Positions 12,860-13,901 of a DNA stretch of 13,901 nt are shown in pieces (position 1 is the first letter of the stretch; each line of letters starts with the position of its first letter). Under the pieces are notes generated by a model. That model did not search any database. It was not told the origin of the DNA and was given only the letters and a program-made list of their open reading frames with translations. Made by a program: the position numbers and the translations under genes. Origin of the DNA: Acidilobaceae archaeon UBA158. GTDB taxonomy: Archaea; Thermoproteota; Thermoprotei_A; Sulfolobales; Acidilobaceae. Location of the stretch: NCBI GenBank assembly GCA_002506595.1, contig DAXV01000065.1:18708-32608 (forward strand), given 5' to 3'.

Positions 12860-13901
12860 GCTCAATTTGTGGAAATTTATATGATTACAGAGGTTTTTTA
12901 GGAAATGGATGCATAAATATAAATGAAAAAGGTACAATAGATTCGATTAGCAAATTACCAAAATCAGAAAAGGTTTACAATTTTGAGAAATATATTATAG
13001 GCCCAGGTCTAATAGATCTTCATGTTCATTTAAGAGGACTAGATTTGTCATATAAAGAAGATGAAGAAACTGGAACTAAATCTGCTTTAAAATCTGGAAT
13101 TACTTTAGTTGTTGATATGCCTAATACAAAGCCTAGATTAGAAAATTATTCATCGATCAAATTAAAACTTGATAGCCTAAAAGAAAAGAGCTATACAGAT
13201 TATGGTGTGTATTCAGCAATACCTAAAAAAACTGATGATATTGAAGAAGTTTTAAAATTACCAATTGCCGGATTTAAAATCTATCCTGAAGATATTAAAA
13301 ATAAAAATAATGTAATAAAAGAAGTTTTGAAGTTAAACAAGCTCGTAGTAGTTCATCCAGAACTACCTGAGGCAGAGAAGATTATTGATGAAGAAAATCT
13401 TTTAAGAGGTATATTAAGGGGATGCAATCTTGAAGGTGCCGCTATAGATGTTATTCATAAATTTAATGAAAAAGCTAAAATTCATATTACTCATGCAAGT
13501 TGTCCGTCTACCGTTTTAGAAGCAAAAAAATTCGGTTATACTGTAGATACAACACCACATCATTTATTTTATAACAGTGAAAATAAAGGATGCTATTATA
13601 GAGTTAATCCACCTTTAAGAGAAGAATATATAAGAGAAAACTTAATGAAAATGTTTATTGATGGAAATATAGATGCCTTATGTAGTGATCATGCTCCCCA
13701 TTCTAAAAAGGAGAAAGAAAATTTCAAAACATGTCCTCCAGGAATTCCATGGCTTGGTACATGGCCTTGGCTTATTTTTAGACTTGTTAAATATGATTTA
13801 CTTAAAATATCTGATTTCTTTTATTATATATCTTATTCTCCATCAAAAATCTTAGGGCTAAATAATTATGGGTCCATAGAAAAAGGAAAGAGAGCAAATA
13901 T
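12856..13901 (+). CDS. pyrC: dihydroorotase, 3' end outside window
   Basis: Cyclises carbamoyl-aspartate to dihydroorotate. The frame is open from ATG 12856 to the window edge (348 full codons visible), so the C-terminus is missing. Amidohydrolase features in order: 'GPGLIDLHVHLRG' with metal ligands H56 and H58, G-F-K-I with K141 as the likely carboxylated bridging lysine, V-H-P-E (H167), 'KIHITHAS' (H210, H213), and 'CSDHAPHSKKEK' with catalytic D278. The ending 'SYSPSKILGLNNYGSIEKG' is the usual region just before the C-terminus, so perhaps 30-50 residues are lost. The start overlaps the pyrI stop by four bases (ATGA) and has GGCGAAT four bases upstream. The sequence fits the type I dihydroorotase/allantoinase family; the operon context makes dihydroorotase the clear choice. 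Confidence 0.95.
   Translation, partial: MSSICGNLYDYRGFLGNGCININEKGTIDSISKLPKSEKVYNFEKYIIGPGLIDLHVHLRGLDLSYKEDEETGTKSALKSGITLVVDMPNTKPRLENYSSIKLKLDSLKEKSYTDYGVYSAIPKKTDDIEEVLKLPIAGFKIYPEDIKNKNNVIKEVLKLNKLVVVHPELPEAEKIIDEENLLRGILRGCNLEGAAIDVIHKFNEKAKIHITHASCPSTVLEAKKFGYTVDTTPHHLFYNSENKGCYYRVNPPLREEYIRENLMKMFIDGNIDALCSDHAPHSKKEKENFKTCPPGIPWLGTWPWLIFRLVKYDLLKISDFFYYISYSPSKILGLNNYGSIEKGKRAN

Noticed and set aside
13673..13855. Plus-strand open frame of 60 codons
   Set aside because: Out-of-frame within pyrC, whose dihydroorotase motifs run through this region.
1..13901. CRISPR array, transposon, integrase, toxin-antitoxin pair or prophage
   Set aside because: No regularly spaced repeats, terminal inverted repeats, transposase motifs or nuclease/antitoxin pairs were seen; the genes form ordinary chromosomal operons of even base composition.

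Overview
The window is AT-rich, densely packed chromosomal DNA from a hyperthermophilic or thermoacidophilic crenarchaeon (Thermoproteota). The supporting evidence is a stand-alone, very GC-rich 5S rRNA gene of crenarchaeal type in an AT-rich background, TATA-type promoters, GGTGA-type ribosome binding sites, frequent GTG and TTG starts, a Sulfolobus-like Fe/Mn superoxide dismutase, a lipoate-protein ligase split into two genes, and an archaeal aspartate carbamoyltransferase with a regulatory chain. A low-GC Acidilobales relative such as Caldisphaera would fit; that genus is my inference and was not tested.

Left part (1-2632): the 3' end of a CitG-like gene runs into the window and converges, with an overlap, on a minus-strand operon. 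In transcription order that operon is lplB (C-terminal accessory domain), lplA (catalytic domain) and a small two-helix membrane protein. Head-to-head with lplB lies the 5S rRNA gene, followed after about 35 bases by a minimal 106-residue O6-alkylguanine-DNA alkyltransferase-like gene that keeps its catalytic cysteine.

Middle (2633-6190): after a 245-base AT-rich gap with no gene come a TusA-like sulfur-carrier gene and an unrecognised cysteine-containing gene (both minus), a GltD-like FAD/NAD(P)H oxidoreductase (plus), a non-canonical short-chain dehydrogenase (minus) and superoxide dismutase (minus).

Transporter (6192-9173, minus): a complete three-gene ABC importer of the BtuFCD/FepBDC class. 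Its binding protein is tethered by an N-terminal helix and a coiled-coil stalk. A perfect 7-3-7 inverted repeat sits at the predicted transcription start, just before the ribosome binding site, and is the best candidate regulatory site in the window. The substrate (iron chelate, haem or cobalamin) cannot be decided from sequence.

Right part (9253-13901, plus): an eIF2B-family protein that lacks the isomerase cysteine, then a tightly packed pyrimidine operon pyrF-pyrE-pyrB-pyrI-pyrC covering four of the six steps from carbamoyl phosphate to UMP. carAB and pyrD are not in view, and pyrC runs off the right edge. The intact allosteric residues of PyrI suggest nucleotide feedback on the pathway.

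No CRISPR array, transposon, integrase or defence island was seen. I find no clear undescribed multi-gene system. The most interesting points are the transporter palindrome, the degenerate eIF2B homologue, the minimal alkyltransferase beside 5S, the unknown cysteine protein beside a TusA variant, and a recurring GGCGAAT-N4-start arrangement.
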